Positions 44,530-54,600 of a DNA stretch of 64,000 bases are shown here, in pieces (position 1 is the stretch's first letter; each line of letters begins with the position of its first letter). Origin of the DNA: Mesostigma viride (lineage: Eukaryota > Streptophyta > Mesostigmatophyceae > Mesostigmatales > Mesostigmataceae); the NCBI GenBank assembly GCA_009746045.1, contig RPFO01000072.1:1575716-1639715 (forward strand). Reading direction: 5' to 3'. Under the pieces are notes generated by a model. That model was given only the letters and a program-made list of their open reading frames with translations, searched no databases and had not been told where the DNA came from. Made by a program: the position numbers and the translations under genes.

Positions 44530-45022
44530 GAGAGTGTACATGCCCGCCTACTACAGGCACTATACCAGCCTAGGCCTAGCCTTTTTAGTCATGTACATGT
44601 GTGCCTATGATGAGCCACCCTCCAGATGATGCCTAGCTTTATTTAATTATGCAGTGCCCATGCAGGGAGTAACTCTCTGCTGAGACGCCATGCCATAGCT
44701 CTTGTATAGCCATGATGATCTTCCCCCACATGCCACGCTCCTGTGGGCATAGCGCGATACATCATGAGGGTGCAGGTGCCTTGGTGCACCTCGAGCGAGA
44801 TATTTTTTCTAAAATTATTTTTTCTTTTGGTGCTATACGGCGTTGCATTCTCCGCTCAGCAGGTTAGTCATAGATAAAATGAGCATAGCTCACCAATTAC
44901 ATCCCCACCCTTGCAGGAAGTAGCTTAGGATGTATGATAGGCCATATGCCCCCTCTCAAGGGCTATGTGCTACATATACTCCCAACGGAGTTATGTTACA
45001 ATTCAATTCAATTCAATTCAAT
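44530..45022 (+). mobile_element. ORF1-only LINE 3' region with ~90-bp interruption
   Basis: Matches 29840-30240 of the full copy (CATGTACATGTGTGCCTATG, CTCCAGATGATGCCTAG, CATCATGAGGGTGCAGGTGC). At about 44805-44897 unrelated AT-rich sequence intervenes before CCCCACCCTTGCAGGAAGTA, the intact hairpin CTCCCAACGGAG and an (ATTCA)n tail. Confidence 0.75.
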
Positions 45023-45169
45023 GACAGAGAGTGACTCTCTGCATAGGAAGCGCAGGGCTACATTCTTCATGCATCATCCTTGCCAGCATGACATGTCCCA
45101 ACTGTTGTATTGTGGTCCGCACACATGTCACCATTGTCTCAGTTAATGCAATATGCAAGACAGATTAAT

Positions 45170-45500
45170 GAATGAACATTACTCTGTTGCCATGCAGGGA
45201 GTACATGTAGCACATATCCCTGACAAGGGCCATATGGCTTCCAATGCAGGTCTACCTAGAGATAGCCACGCGGCCTTCGCGTCTTTCCTCTCAGACAACT
45301 ACCCTAGTCCTTCCACGGCGTTGGATCGCCATGCGTCCAGGCATAGCTGTCTCACTTCATATGGCTTTTAATACATTATTGGCTACTTCCTGCAAGGGTA
45401 GGATGTAAACTACACCTCCTGTAGGTGCACCAAGGGCACCTGCACCAGCATGATCTCTCAGAGCTCAAGGAGGGCCTGGCATGTGCTGGAAGATCAGCAT
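45170..45500 (-). mobile_element. LINE 3' region, minus strand, with internal interruption
   Basis: GGGAGTACATGTAGCACATA near 45199 is followed by ~110 bp of unrelated sequence (from GTCTACCTAGAG). The element then resumes at CATATGGCTTTTAATACATT and runs to GTAGGTGCACCAAGGGCACC. CCATATGGCTT is present on both sides of the interruption. Confidence 0.65.
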
Positions 45501-46164
45501 GGCTATACAAAGGCTAGGGCACAGGCATGAGCATGAGACAGTGACCGTAGTTGGGGTTGTATTCATCTCACCCTCACGACCTGTGTGTAATTAAGTGATT
45601 ATTTATTCATTGATTGATGTCTTGGGAAGACGCCTGGACTATAACTTAATTGGGGAATTCAGTGCTGCGTGGTCCCCCAACCGGGACACGAGAATAATCA
45701 TCCAGATTGATTAATAAACTCAGCGATCAATTATGTGAGACTACCATTGCAAAGCAAGCCTGATATGAAACAGTTGATTATTACAAGTACTCCAGTTAAT
45801 CAACTAAAATTGCATGTGGTTGCGTTGGGGAGCCGCGGACCATGAAGCCCTCGAATTTCACGAAATTAGTTGCCCCACTTATGATGAAATGAAAATGCCA
45901 ACGGTTGCAATGGTGCTAACGGTTACTGAAAGCATGCCACAGCCTACAATTGCTGACCAGGCTCACTGATGGGTATAATTATGAGCTGATCAGTAGTAGT
46001 AAAGACTCCTGGCACAGCAGTCCTTCAGGGGATATATACATGCTGGTTCACGAGATCGTAATGTGGATGGATCTGCAAGCATACCAGGGAAACACATATC
46101 ATATAGTATCGCAGGATAAGTCTTAGGCCATCTGTATGCATACCAAACTGCTGTCTATGTCAGT
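45501..46164. other. Intergenic
   Basis: No gene recognised. A second-family LINE tail (CTGCGTGGTCCCCCAACCGG then GACACGAGAATAAT) lies near 45665-45700. Confidence 0.45.
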
Positions 46165-46166
46165 AA

Positions 46167-46456
<290 letters not shown>

Positions 46457-46469
46457 ATAAAGTGTTTAC

Positions 46470-46795
46470 CTTTTTGTCATTCCGTGCAAACAGATCTTCA
46501 CATGTACGTCAGCGTTGCAAGTAGCGCAGCAGCAATTCTTTTTGGGACAAGCTTCGTCTAAAAGTATAGTTTTGTTAGGATCGGAAGTCTGAACGTCCCG
46601 GCTGTGACCGCTGGTTGTCTCTGGCACCACAATAACGTTGGCGCCTGGCGTCATTGGGATCGATGAGTCATTGGGATCACACGACGCACTTCCCTTACTG
46701 CCAGGAGGACCACTGGGGCGCGTTTTCTTCATAGGACCCTTTCCCTTGCTGCCGCCAGCCGAAGCGGCTCCATTATGCTTGGGCTTTCGAGCCAT
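46470..46795 (-). CDS. Probable first exon of an unrecognised minus-strand gene
   Basis: ATG at 46795 opens MARKPKHNGAASAGGSKGKG, a basic, Lys/Gly/Pro-rich N-terminus. A Cys cluster follows (CPKKNCCCATCNADVHVKIC) that could bind metal. The frame meets TAA within a good donor site (AAAAG|GTAAACA, intron from 46469), so I read it as spliced with 2 nt of a split codon. I find no convincing next exon downstream, where the CAGG repeat and LINE fragments lie. Function unknown. Confidence 0.4.
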
Positions 46796-46957
46796 ACCTC
46801 GCGTCTTTCCTGTTGAAAACACCCGTGTGTCCTGCGAAATAACACAGCCGCTCAGCCGGTGATCAACGTTAAGCTACGCCGGCAGCTTCCCCCCTCCCTA
46901 TAAAGATTTATCCAACTATATTAAAAACCAACAGAGAATACCTGCTTGCATTGGAGG

Positions 46958-47796
46958 CACTATGTACTCCACACTATGTACTCTTGGAGTACATAGTGTG
47001 GATTACATAGTCACTCCTTCCTATGTAATAAGGGCGTGTCTCACCGCGTCGGCAGTCCCCTATTCGGAAATCCCGGATCATATGTACTCCGGACTATGTA
47101 CTCTTGGAGTACATAGTCACTCTGGACTATGTACTCTTGGAGTACATAGTCCGGAGTACATAGTCACTCCTTCCTATGTAAAACGGGCGTGTCTCACCGC
47201 GTCGGCAGTCCCCTTTTCGGAAATCTCGGATCATATGTACTCCGGACTATGTACTCTTGGAGTACATAGTCACTCCGGACTATGTACTCTTGGAGTACAT
47301 AGTCCGGAGTACATAGTCACTCCTTCCTATGTAAAACGGGCGTGTCTCACCGCGTCGGCAGTCCCCTATTCGGAAATCTCGGATCATATGTACTCCGGAC
47401 TATGTACTCTTGGAGTACATAGTCACTCCGGACTATGTACTCTTGGAGTACATAGTCCGGAGTACATAGTCACTCCTTCCTATGTAATACGGGCGTGTCT
47501 CACCGCGTCGGCAGTCCCCTATTCGGAAATCCCGGATCATATGTACTCCGGACTATGTACTCTTGGAGTACATAGTCACTCCGGACTATGTACTCTTGGA
47601 GTACATAGTCCGGAGTACATAGTCACTCCTTCCTATGTAATACGGGCGTGTCTCACCGCGTCGGCAGTCCCCTATTCGGAAATCCCGGATCATACGTACT
47701 CTGGACTATGTACTCTTGGAGTACATAGTGTGCCACCCTATGTACTCTTGGAGTACATAGGGTGGAGTACATAGTCACTCCTTCCTATGTAATACC
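46958..47796 (+). repeat. 153-bp satellite built from hairpins
   Basis: TCACCGCGTCGGCAGTCCCC recurs at 47041, 47194, 47347, 47500 and 47653, exactly every 153 bp. Each unit contains the hairpin ACTATGTACTC-TTG-GAGTACATAGT twice, one copy extended to a 16-bp stem by TCCGG/CCGGA. The period is 51 codons, so a 270-aa frame stays open, but the sequence is explained by the palindromes. End units differ (stems with GTGG or GGTGG). Confidence 0.95.
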
Positions 47797-47800
47797 GGAG

Positions 47801-47916
47801 TAATCATGCGTAATCATGCGTAATCATGCGTTATCATGCGTAATCATGCGTAATCATGCGTAATCATGCGTAATCATCAGAGTAATCATCAGAGTAATCA
47901 TCAGAGTAATCATCGT
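47801..47916 (+). repeat. 10-bp and 12-bp tandem repeats
   Basis: TAATCATGCG occurs seven times (one variant TTATCATGCG) from 47801, then TAATCATCAGAG about four times up to 47916. They follow the 153-bp satellite directly and lie ~130 bp upstream of the kinase-like start codon. Confidence 0.95.
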
Positions 47917-48045
47917 CCAGACAAGCTGCACTGCCCCTAAGACCCTAAGTTACACAAGATGATGGAGTAGTTTGGTGTTGAAAGGGAAGGTCGAAAGCCT
48001 GCGCTTAATGCACCACCCGTAATTACGAGCGAAAGTACAGCCACC

Positions 48046-49452
48046 ATGGAAAATCCCGTTGACATCGCGCAAAAACAGGCCAAGAGAAAGCGGCAAGTGG
48101 CCGAAGCGGCCCGCCGGTGGAGGTTGAAAAGGAAGTTGACGACTCAATGCATACGTACTCAGGCAATGGAGGGTGGCAACGCCGCTCCCCCTATTCGTCA
48201 AGACAACGTCGGTGCAAGAAGCACCATAATGCCTGGGCATGATGGGTTGCACGCTTTCCGGCCAGTGCCCGGGGCTGCGAGTGTCGCCCGCCCCACGGCT
48301 ATCCCCGCCTGTGCTGCAGTTCGCCCCGTCAACCCCGCTGTGATGACTCGCGACGTTGCCGTGTCGCCACTTTGTTTGGCTACCATCCAAGATCCCCCGC
48401 TGGCACCCACCGGGGCATGCCATTCGGTGCACACCAAGGAAGCATTGCACAGCAAAGGACATACCGGCGTTGCACGTGCACAAGATGCTTCCAAGCGTCC
48501 GGACGCCTGCTGCGGTACACCGAATGCGTGGGAAGCAATGCAGGCCAGGCTGGCAGAGATGACCACCTGTGCAGAAACCCGGGACATTGTTGAGCGGGGC
48601 CTGATGCGGTACCCCCACGTGAGTTTGGGGAAGCGCTTAGGCGCCGGCCTCTTTGGGTCTGTGCACCTTGTCAAGTCCACTTTACCTGGCTTTGACCATC
48701 CTCTGGTCGTGAAAGTGGCAAAGATCCCGCGCGCCACAAACCTCGTGCACATACAGCAGGTAATTGTGGATCTGAGTGCTGGAGTGGCCAGGGAAGCTGC
48801 TCTCATGACCATTGCGGGGCGTCGAGAGGGCACCTGTCCACGTGTCGCAGGATTGTGGGCCCCAGTTGAGACTGTAGGTGGCATAGTCATGGAGATGGTG
48901 ACGGGTGACTTGAAGGCTGCCCGTGATGCCTCCGAATACAACCGTCCCTTTGATGTGCGCACGCCTCCCATCTTGGCGAAGTGCGCCAAAGTTTTATCCA
49001 ATTTGCACTCGGTTGGAATCATTCATAACGATCTTAAGTGTGACAACTTTTTGTACAAGGTTGAGGAGGGCACGGCGGAGCCAACCATCTACATTGGAGA
49101 CCTGGGCCAGGCAACCAGAGTGAACGAGATGGCGCCCATGCGTGTGCCGGGGCAGTCCCGGTGGCACCCGGCCACGGTCTTGCATCCAAGTGCAAAGGCC
49201 TTGAGGGGAACGATACAAGCTCGGCCAGAGCACGATGTTTATGCTTTCTTGGTCATGGTGGACGACCTGTTCAGGAGGTCGCCCAAGTGCTTTGTCCGCA
49301 AGGCAACGGACCCAGTTCTGTGGGAGCTGTGTAGGAAGATTGCTTTTCGACAACAATACAAGCACGATATTGTGTTACCTGACATGGCCGGGCTGGCGGA
49401 CATGTTCCACAAAGCCCGCATATTCGTGCCCGATGCTTACCCCAAGCAGTAA
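48046..49452 (+). CDS. Protein-kinase-like protein, intronless, 468 aa
   Basis: The ATG at 48046 sits in GCCACCATGG, a textbook strong start context. Residues 1-190 are non-conserved: a basic N-terminus (KQAKRKRQVAEAARRWRLKR), then Ala/Pro-rich. The kinase domain runs from about 195 to 440: glycine loop LGKRLGAGLFGSVHL, VAIK-like VVKVAKI with the ATP-anchoring Lys, catalytic loop IIHNDLKCDNFL (HND in place of HRD) and IYIGDLGQA (DLG in place of DFG). HNDLK..N keeps the catalytic Asp and Asn, so activity is possible. DVYAFLVMVDDLF matches the DvySfG helix. No transmembrane segment is seen. The 3' part is duplicated downstream at 49460-49640. The absence of introns next to multi-exon genes could mean retroposition or carriage by a transposon. 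Confidence 0.8.
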   Translation: MENPVDIAQKQAKRKRQVAEAARRWRLKRKLTTQCIRTQAMEGGNAAPPIRQDNVGARSTIMPGHDGLHAFRPVPGAASVARPTAIPACAAVRPVNPAVMTRDVAVSPLCLATIQDPPLAPTGACHSVHTKEALHSKGHTGVARAQDASKRPDACCGTPNAWEAMQARLAEMTTCAETRDIVERGLMRYPHVSLGKRLGAGLFGSVHLVKSTLPGFDHPLVVKVAKIPRATNLVHIQQVIVDLSAGVAREAALMTIAGRREGTCPRVAGLWAPVETVGGIVMEMVTGDLKAARDASEYNRPFDVRTPPILAKCAKVLSNLHSVGIIHNDLKCDNFLYKVEEGTAEPTIYIGDLGQATRVNEMAPMRVPGQSRWHPATVLHPSAKALRGTIQARPEHDVYAFLVMVDDLFRRSPKCFVRKATDPVLWELCRKIAFRQQYKHDIVLPDMAGLADMFHKARIFVPDAYPKQ

Positions 49453-49459
49453 CCGTGTT

Positions 49460-49640
49460 GCATCCCAAGTGCAAAGGCCTTGAGGGGAACGCTACAAGCT
49501 CAGCCAGGGCACGATGTTTATGCTTTCTTCGTCATGGTGGACGATCTGTTCAGGAGGTCGCCCAAGTGCTTTGTCCGCAAGTCAACAGACCCACTTCTCC
49601 ATGAGGTGTGTAGAAAGATTGCTTACATCTGTACAGTATG
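49460..49640 (+). pseudogene. Duplicated 3' fragment of the kinase-like gene
   Basis: GTGCAAAGGCCTTGAGGGGA to GAAAGATTGCTT closely repeats 49186-49345 with scattered substitutions (for example GTCATGGTGGACGATCTGTT against GACGACCTGTT). It begins 7 nt after the stop codon of the full gene and lacks the catalytic domain. Direct tandem duplication of about 165 bp, offset ~274 bp. Confidence 0.85.
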
Positions 49641-49704
49641 ATTACCCCATATTCATCTTAAGTGGAAGGACATATGCTACTCGTGCATGTGGTGTGTGCC
49701 CGAG

Positions 49705-49831
49705 TAGGTGGCAGTTTACATTCCCCCACCTGCAGGAAGTAGCCCAGAGTGTATTAAAAGCCATATGCCCCTTCTCAGGGCTATGGGGTACATATTCTCC
49801 CAGCGGAGTTATGTTACTAATTAATTAATCA
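49705..49831 (+). mobile_element. LINE 3' end fragment
   Basis: GGTGGCAGTTTACATTCCC, GTGTATTAAAAGCCATATGC, CTCCCAGCGGAG and the tail TTACTAATTAATTAATC. The loop carries one substitution (CAGC for CAAC), and the stem is preserved. Confidence 0.75.
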
Positions 49832-50374
49832 CACGTTCATGGCAGGGGCGAGACACATAAGTTATTTTTTTTTTATATAATTCATCCATGTACACGTACA
49901 ACGAGGGAGCTAGCACCCTACCTTGTATCACTGCCTCCCTGTTCTTACGTGCAGGGCCAAGACGTGGACCCTCACCGCCAACCTTGCCAACTTCTACCCC
50001 ATGCCATGCATTGAGCTAGCTGAATGCACTTTGGCAATGTTCACAAGTTTCTGGCGTTGTGGCAGTTGGTGATTTCCAACTGGCTGCAACATCTTAAGGC
50101 TCCATTCATTGTCAATGGTATGCTGGCCAAGCCAGAGATATTGAGTAAGTCAGGACAAGGCCAAGAGGGCCCAGGTCATCAAGGACTTACCCCCCCCTAG
50201 CTGCATTGGGGAAGGAGCGTGTTTGCAAACATGGGAGGCATGCTAGACAATTAGATCGCTAGGGTCGCCAGCACCATAGATATACCATACGACTGTTTGC
50301 GTCGGCCTGCCTGTATAGATAGCTTACACCGGTATAGGATTGCGTGCACCCATCCCTCCATCCACACCTTGGGG
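49832..50374. other. Intergenic
   Basis: No gene, domain or repeat recognised apart from a short T run near 49867. Confidence 0.45.
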
Positions 50375-50434
50375 TTAATGCTCCGTGACTCCCGGCCCAA
50401 CGGGAGCACGAGTTTAATTAATTCATTAATTAAT
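50375..50434 (+). mobile_element. Second-family LINE tail (GGGAGCACGAG hairpin)
   Basis: AATGCTCCGTGACTCCC, GGCCCAACGGGAGCACGAG and a (TTAAT)n tail. GTG/CTCCC pairs with GGGAG/CAC around a short loop. It matches the 57-bp insertion at 27837. Confidence 0.7.
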
Positions 50435-50596
50435 TGGGTCACTTTCGTAAATCAGTGCATGCATGTACGTCCTGGCTATTATCAGAACACTTGCCCACGC
50501 TCCTTAGTATCATATGCTCACATGGGTCTTATTGCACCCACACAACTTATTGGTCCGGATTATCACGAGATCTTGTGGACAGCATGTGCTGGCAGT

Positions 50597-50960
50597 AAAT
50601 TGCATTAAATTAGAATATGACTCCGTTGGGACATCATGTAGCACGTATTCGCTAGCATGCTGATGGGTGGGCGTGAGCGAAGCCACGAAACCTAACTAAG
50701 CTAACTCTAAGCTAATCTAAAAAATCAGGGCTCACTCAACATCAGCAAAGCGCCACTTCCTCCTGGGGTGGGGTGGGGGGGCTTGCCCACGGGCGCTGAC
50801 GTGTGGGCCTGGACAATGGTCTGCCACCTCATCCTGTCCTGCATGGCAGTCCAAGCAAGAGCGAGGGAGGAAATGTGTTGTTCAACCAGGGCTGGGACCA
50901 CTAGGTCGGCTGCCTGTAAGTGAAGAAACAATCCACATGACTTGTCCTCGCCTGCATGTC
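50597..50960 (-). pseudogene. C-terminal fragment and 3'UTR of an RT LINE, minus strand
   Basis: On the minus strand ISSLALAWTAMQDRMRWQTI then VQAHTSAPVGKPP matches IHSLSLLWTAMQNNTRWKRI then VKAHTPDPVGKPP of the LINE at 24687-26135. After the stop near 50725 the 3'UTR (TTAGATTAGCTTAGAGTTAG, CACCCATCAGCATG, GTGCTACATGATGTCCCAAC, GGAGTCATATTC, AT-rich tail) also matches. This second copy confirms that the shared terminus belongs to this LINE. Confidence 0.8.
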
Positions 50961-50975
50961 ATGCAAGTTCTTACA

Positions 50976-51952
50976 TCACATCTTGTAGCCACCATGACGA
51001 ACCAGCAGACCCTGTTGACGACGAGACTTGAAGAAAGGAGGCGTGTCCCGGTCACAGTCATCAAGGCCGTACACCCGGTTCCCTGCGTTATGGATCAGTT
51101 CCCTGTTTCCTTCCTTCTTGCGATCCCCCTTTCTCATGGGGATTGCAGATGTGGTGCACCTGGGGTCGTGGACAGTCCCGTTGCATTGGTGGACCATCGT
51201 CACAGCAGCCGTGACACGATAAATAGGGAAGAGTTCACCGGCTACCGGTTCGGCAGCCTTCTCGAACAAGGGCAGCTGCTGGCGTCTGCTAAACTTGCCC
51301 AGTTCTTCGTACCACGTGGGCACGATCCACAAATAGGATTTGCCATCATTCCCTTCCACTGACACTACAGCTGTGACTTCACATATCCAATGCTCTCCAG
51401 CGTCATCAGCAAGCACGTACCGACGCGGATCCTCCGCGGCACCGACTCTGTAGTCCTGCGGCCTGTAAGCATAAGTATGCCCCACCGCCACGGTCGCCTT
51501 GTATGTGACTGCCTTGCGCCATAGCCGCACACCCGGGGTCTTCAACTCATTCCACGTCTCCGCCGCCTCGGGAAAATACTCCTTGAAGCGATGCAAGACA
51601 ATAGCCGGCGTCAAACCATGCTGCACGTGCTCCCACTCGATGACCCCATCAGTACCGTTGCGTGTGCTGCGGATCAGAAGCTTGGGGATGCCGCCAAAAC
51701 ATGTCCTTACCCGTCCCCCAGCACGTCCCTCGGTGTGTTCAACTGTAGGGTACGCAGCCCCGTCCGCCAATGCCACCCCCAGTGTAGCCGTGCCGCTTTG
51801 GCCGGAGAGCCAGTCCTCATGCACACCTCCACTCTTGAACAAGTACTTGGCAGCTGGGCTTGATAGCAGTGCTTCACGCGCCTGTGGAGTCAAGAACTTC
51901 TCTGGGTCCTCGAGCCCCTTGAGTATATTATCCAACGCGTGCTGCCTCTCCC
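50976..51952 (-). pseudogene. Transposase last exon
   Basis: Acceptor GCTGTTTTCGCAG. Encodes RQHALDNILKGLEDPEKFLT, FKSGGVHEDWLSGQ, VGHTYAYRPQDYRVGAAEDP, HWICEVTAVVSVEGNDGKSY and LWIVPTWYEELG, ending at the stop at 50976. The second half again looks BAH-like or like the C-terminal beta region seen after the catalytic core in such transposases. No frame break. Confidence 0.65.
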
Positions 51953-52308
51953 CTGCGAAAACAGCGATGCATGGTGAACGGGGCGATGTATCAATCCTTG
52001 CAAACAGTACATGCAGTGAGCTAGGCTCATTGATTCCTGAACTTAGTGCACGTTGCCCCAGGACACTCACCTCGTAACCTCCTCATGGTGCCTTACAATA
52101 TGCATAACGTCTACAGGGTGGGCTGTCATGCAGTGGGCCAGGTTTGGGATCGCCACCTTGCATGTATGCCCTGGAACACACCCGATAGAGGTGGGCCACG
52201 GGGGCCATTCTGACATCCAAAATCACACATCCCAACCCCAAACCCTAACCTATTTTAAACCCTAAGCACAGCCCGGCCCTTATGCATGTACATGTCCACG
52301 GTACTAAC

Positions 52309-52714
52309 TCGGCTGGAAGCTTGCGTTGCACATGAAAATAGCAGCAGGCTGGTAATAATCCTTACATTTCAGCAGCAACCATTTGTCAGCATCTAGGATA
52401 TGGCGGGCGTTGACGCTTCTCATCAGGTCCCCAATCATGCCGTGATCCCTCTCAAACGCATGGCCGTCCATATCCCAGAGCCTGCCCACGTCCTTGGTCT
52501 GGTGCGCCACATGGAGCCCCATATGACAGTTGGCTGTGGCAGCGTTGTGGCCTCGCTCGTTTGCAGTCTTCCCCCTCTGTGCAACCACGCCAGCATTGGC
52601 GTACTTTCCACGAGGCCATAGGGCATTGAAACGTTTCAGGAACTCGCGATACACCTTGTCGGCATTGTCAGCATGCGTCGGGGAAGTGTACTCGCTCAGT
52701 ACCATCTCCGTCCA
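52309..52714 (-). pseudogene. Transposase late exon
   Basis: Acceptor TTTCATCGCAG|TGGACGG. Contains AATANCHMGLHVAHQTKDVG then RLWDMDGHAFERDHGMIGDL, corresponding to the 'NxHxxxHxxxxxxxxGPxxxxxxxxFE' block where the catalytic Glu is expected (HAFERDHG). Donor CCGA|GTTAGT. Phase 0 in, phase 1 out. Confidence 0.7.
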
Positions 52715-52917
52715 CTGCGATGAAAGCAAACATGAGCAGCATTACATTGAAAGCACGTTTCCAGCCAGTCACGTTTACAATGCGATTATCATATATATTT
52801 TTGACTCATGGGGCTTGTAGGTAAAAACCTAAAACAGCTCACACATCATGAAGTGACATGTCTATTCAAGTGCACATGATGTAGCATACGGGGAATGTTA
52901 GGTTGGCAAGGTCTTAC

Positions 52918-53344
52918 CACGCAAAGGTCCCGCACCATTTGAGCAGTGCCTCGAACGCGCTGGGGAGGCCGTGCGTTAGGTTCTTTGGCAGACTCCCGCA
53001 CTCGAAGAATCCATTCCATGGCATGTGGTACCATCGGCAGGCACTGCAGGAACTGCATGGCCTTGAAGAAAGGGTATCGGGTGAACGGGTTCTTGGGCAA
53101 TGCGGCCCTTCCGCTGGTGGTGGGCCACGCTCTTGCATATGCATCACATTCCCGGATCTCATCGGATTTCAGGAGCCGGGTGCAGATGAAAATGAAGACG
53201 GTTTTGATGATCCCCAAGCACAGCAAGTGAAAGATCTCAATGGGAAACCGTCGAAACCTGTCCCAGTGCCTGAGACCCTGCCATACGGAGGGACGGCTGT
53301 GCTTAATACCGTGCTCCGCCTCCGCCTCCTTCGCGAGCTTGGCC
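52918..53344 (-). pseudogene. Transposase middle exon
   Basis: Acceptor GCGTTTTCCAG; codons include EHGIKHSRPSVWQGLRHWDR, FPIEIFHLLCLGIIKTVFIF and TRYPFFKAMQFLQCLPMVPH. Donor GTG|GTAAGA. The IFHLLCLGIIK segment matches the D/E-x-x-H-x-x-x-L-G block of TNP2/Plavaka transposases. Phase 2 in, phase 0 out, consistent with its neighbours. Confidence 0.7.
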
Positions 53345-53693
53345 CTGGAAAACGCAATGTGTGGGATGGAAGGCACAAAGTTTCACAATCGGGATACGTC
53401 AAAGCATGCAGACCTTGTGGAATGGTCTACGAAAGCTTGGCAGATATCCGAACCACCACGGCAGACCTTATGCTACAGACCATCTGTGCACGGTCAGACC
53501 TTGTTGCTGCCACACACACAATTGATGACTGCACACAGGGCGGCGTTGCTTTCCTCCCGCTGGACCTGGGTACCATCCGCCATGCATGCATGGTGCGGTG
53601 TGAATGGGTCTACATAAGACTGGTAGATGCAACGTGGGGTGCTACCAGACCAATTGTGTTATATAGCATGGAGTTCATGTAGGGTTAACTTAC

Positions 53694-54117
53694 TTCTCAC
53701 GAGCCGTCAGTCCCTCACGCTCCATGGTTGCGCACACAGCTCGGTGGCCCTCCTCCGTCCGCAGCTCAAGCACCACTTCGGTGTGCCCCCAGAACTCGGA
53801 GTGGAGAGTACAAAAGCCGCAGCCATGATTGCTGCCAGACGCCATGAGCCCCATCTCTGCAAACCGCGCCCCGGAATCTAGCAGCCAAAAAAAGGGTACT
53901 CTGACCTCCATCCACGACACAACACCGGTCATGCAGAGGGTCTGCCATTTCCATGGCCACCCCTTGCTGCAGTGGGCGGATCTCGTTATCCAGCAGCCAC
54001 TTGTTGAAGGCATCCGCATCCACATGCTTTGGCCTCAGCGTGACCACGTGATTGCGGGCAGCCGATCGATCCAGCGTTAGGATCCTGAACTGATACGACA
54101 CCACATCGGCATCCGTA
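53694..54117 (-). pseudogene. Transposase exon part downstream of the copia-type insertion
   Basis: Continues the N-terminal exon: DADVVSYQFRILTLDRSAAR, ADAFNKWLLDNEIRPLQQG, then after a frame break FFWLLDSGARFAEMGLMASG and SNHGCGFCTLHSEFWG, the second Asp and C-x-x-C block typical of TNP2-like proteins. The break sits at seven T (53887-53893); with six T the frame would run straight through. The donor GTAAGT is at 53693-53688, after 2 nt of a split codon. Confidence 0.7.
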
Positions 54118-54574
54118 AGTTGGATGGAGACTAGGGACGACGAACAACTGCTGAAGCTGAAAGCGAATGATGATTGTATTACAATAATACAATGAGAGAG
54201 CAAAGGAAGCTGAGGGCTCAGAATGGAACGTCTGGGCAAACTCGGGTGCTGCGGCACTCCCCAGTGCTACGCCTATATGCCTATGGCGGTGCTCCCTGCA
54301 GCACACAACCAGTGGACAACTGTACACTGCAATGCCATGCGACCACGTCACTAGCATCAACTACACTCGGCCCGTCCAGAACCGGATAACCCGGGTCTGA
54401 CGGGTCGAGCTAGAGTCTAGGCACAGTCTGGCACTAACCGCACATCGGTCCACATGACACCTCAGTACCGTACACCCTGCCGTACTGTACTGAGGTGTCC
54501 CGCTCAGCCGCGGTAGGCAATACGCGGCGCGCAGGCCGGAAATCCGTGTGTCAGCCTAAGCATCTCATCTAACT
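54118..54574 (-). repeat. 3' LTR of the copia-type element (457 bp)
   Basis: On the plus strand it begins AGTTGGATGGAG and ends ATCTCATCTAACT, so the ends are AGTT...AACT with a short inverted repeat AGTT(G/A)GATG. Nearly identical to 62148-62604. It contains a second inverted repeat, GACACCTCAGTAC...GTACTGAGGTGTC. The CCGTA duplication abuts at 54113-54117. Confidence 0.9.
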
Positions 54575-54600
54575 CCCATTATGTTTTCCTTTCAGGTTGA
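54575..54600 (-). promoter_or_regulatory. Candidate polypurine tract
   Basis: Minus strand CTGAAAGGAAAACATAATGGG directly before the 3' LTR start AGTTAGATG. Purine-rich with three pyrimidines near the end; the position is right for plus-strand priming. Confidence 0.5.

Noticed and set aside
46962-47774. 270-aa repetitive protein (YSGLCTLGVHS units)
   Set aside because: The 153-bp period preserves any frame. The sequence is explained by DNA hairpins, and no codon-level constraint is visible.
46958-47796. CRISPR-like array
   Set aside because: Repeats and intervening parts are equally conserved, there are no unique spacers, and the context is eukaryotic.
52228-52266. Telomere-like CCCAAACCCTAACC...TTTAAACCCTAAG
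   Set aside because: Only two or three degenerate units inside a transposase intron; too short to be an interstitial telomere.
52903-53682. Plus-strand frame of 259 codons opposite the transposase exon
   Set aside because: The minus strand carries the TNP2-like motifs and phase-consistent introns; the plus frame has no motif.
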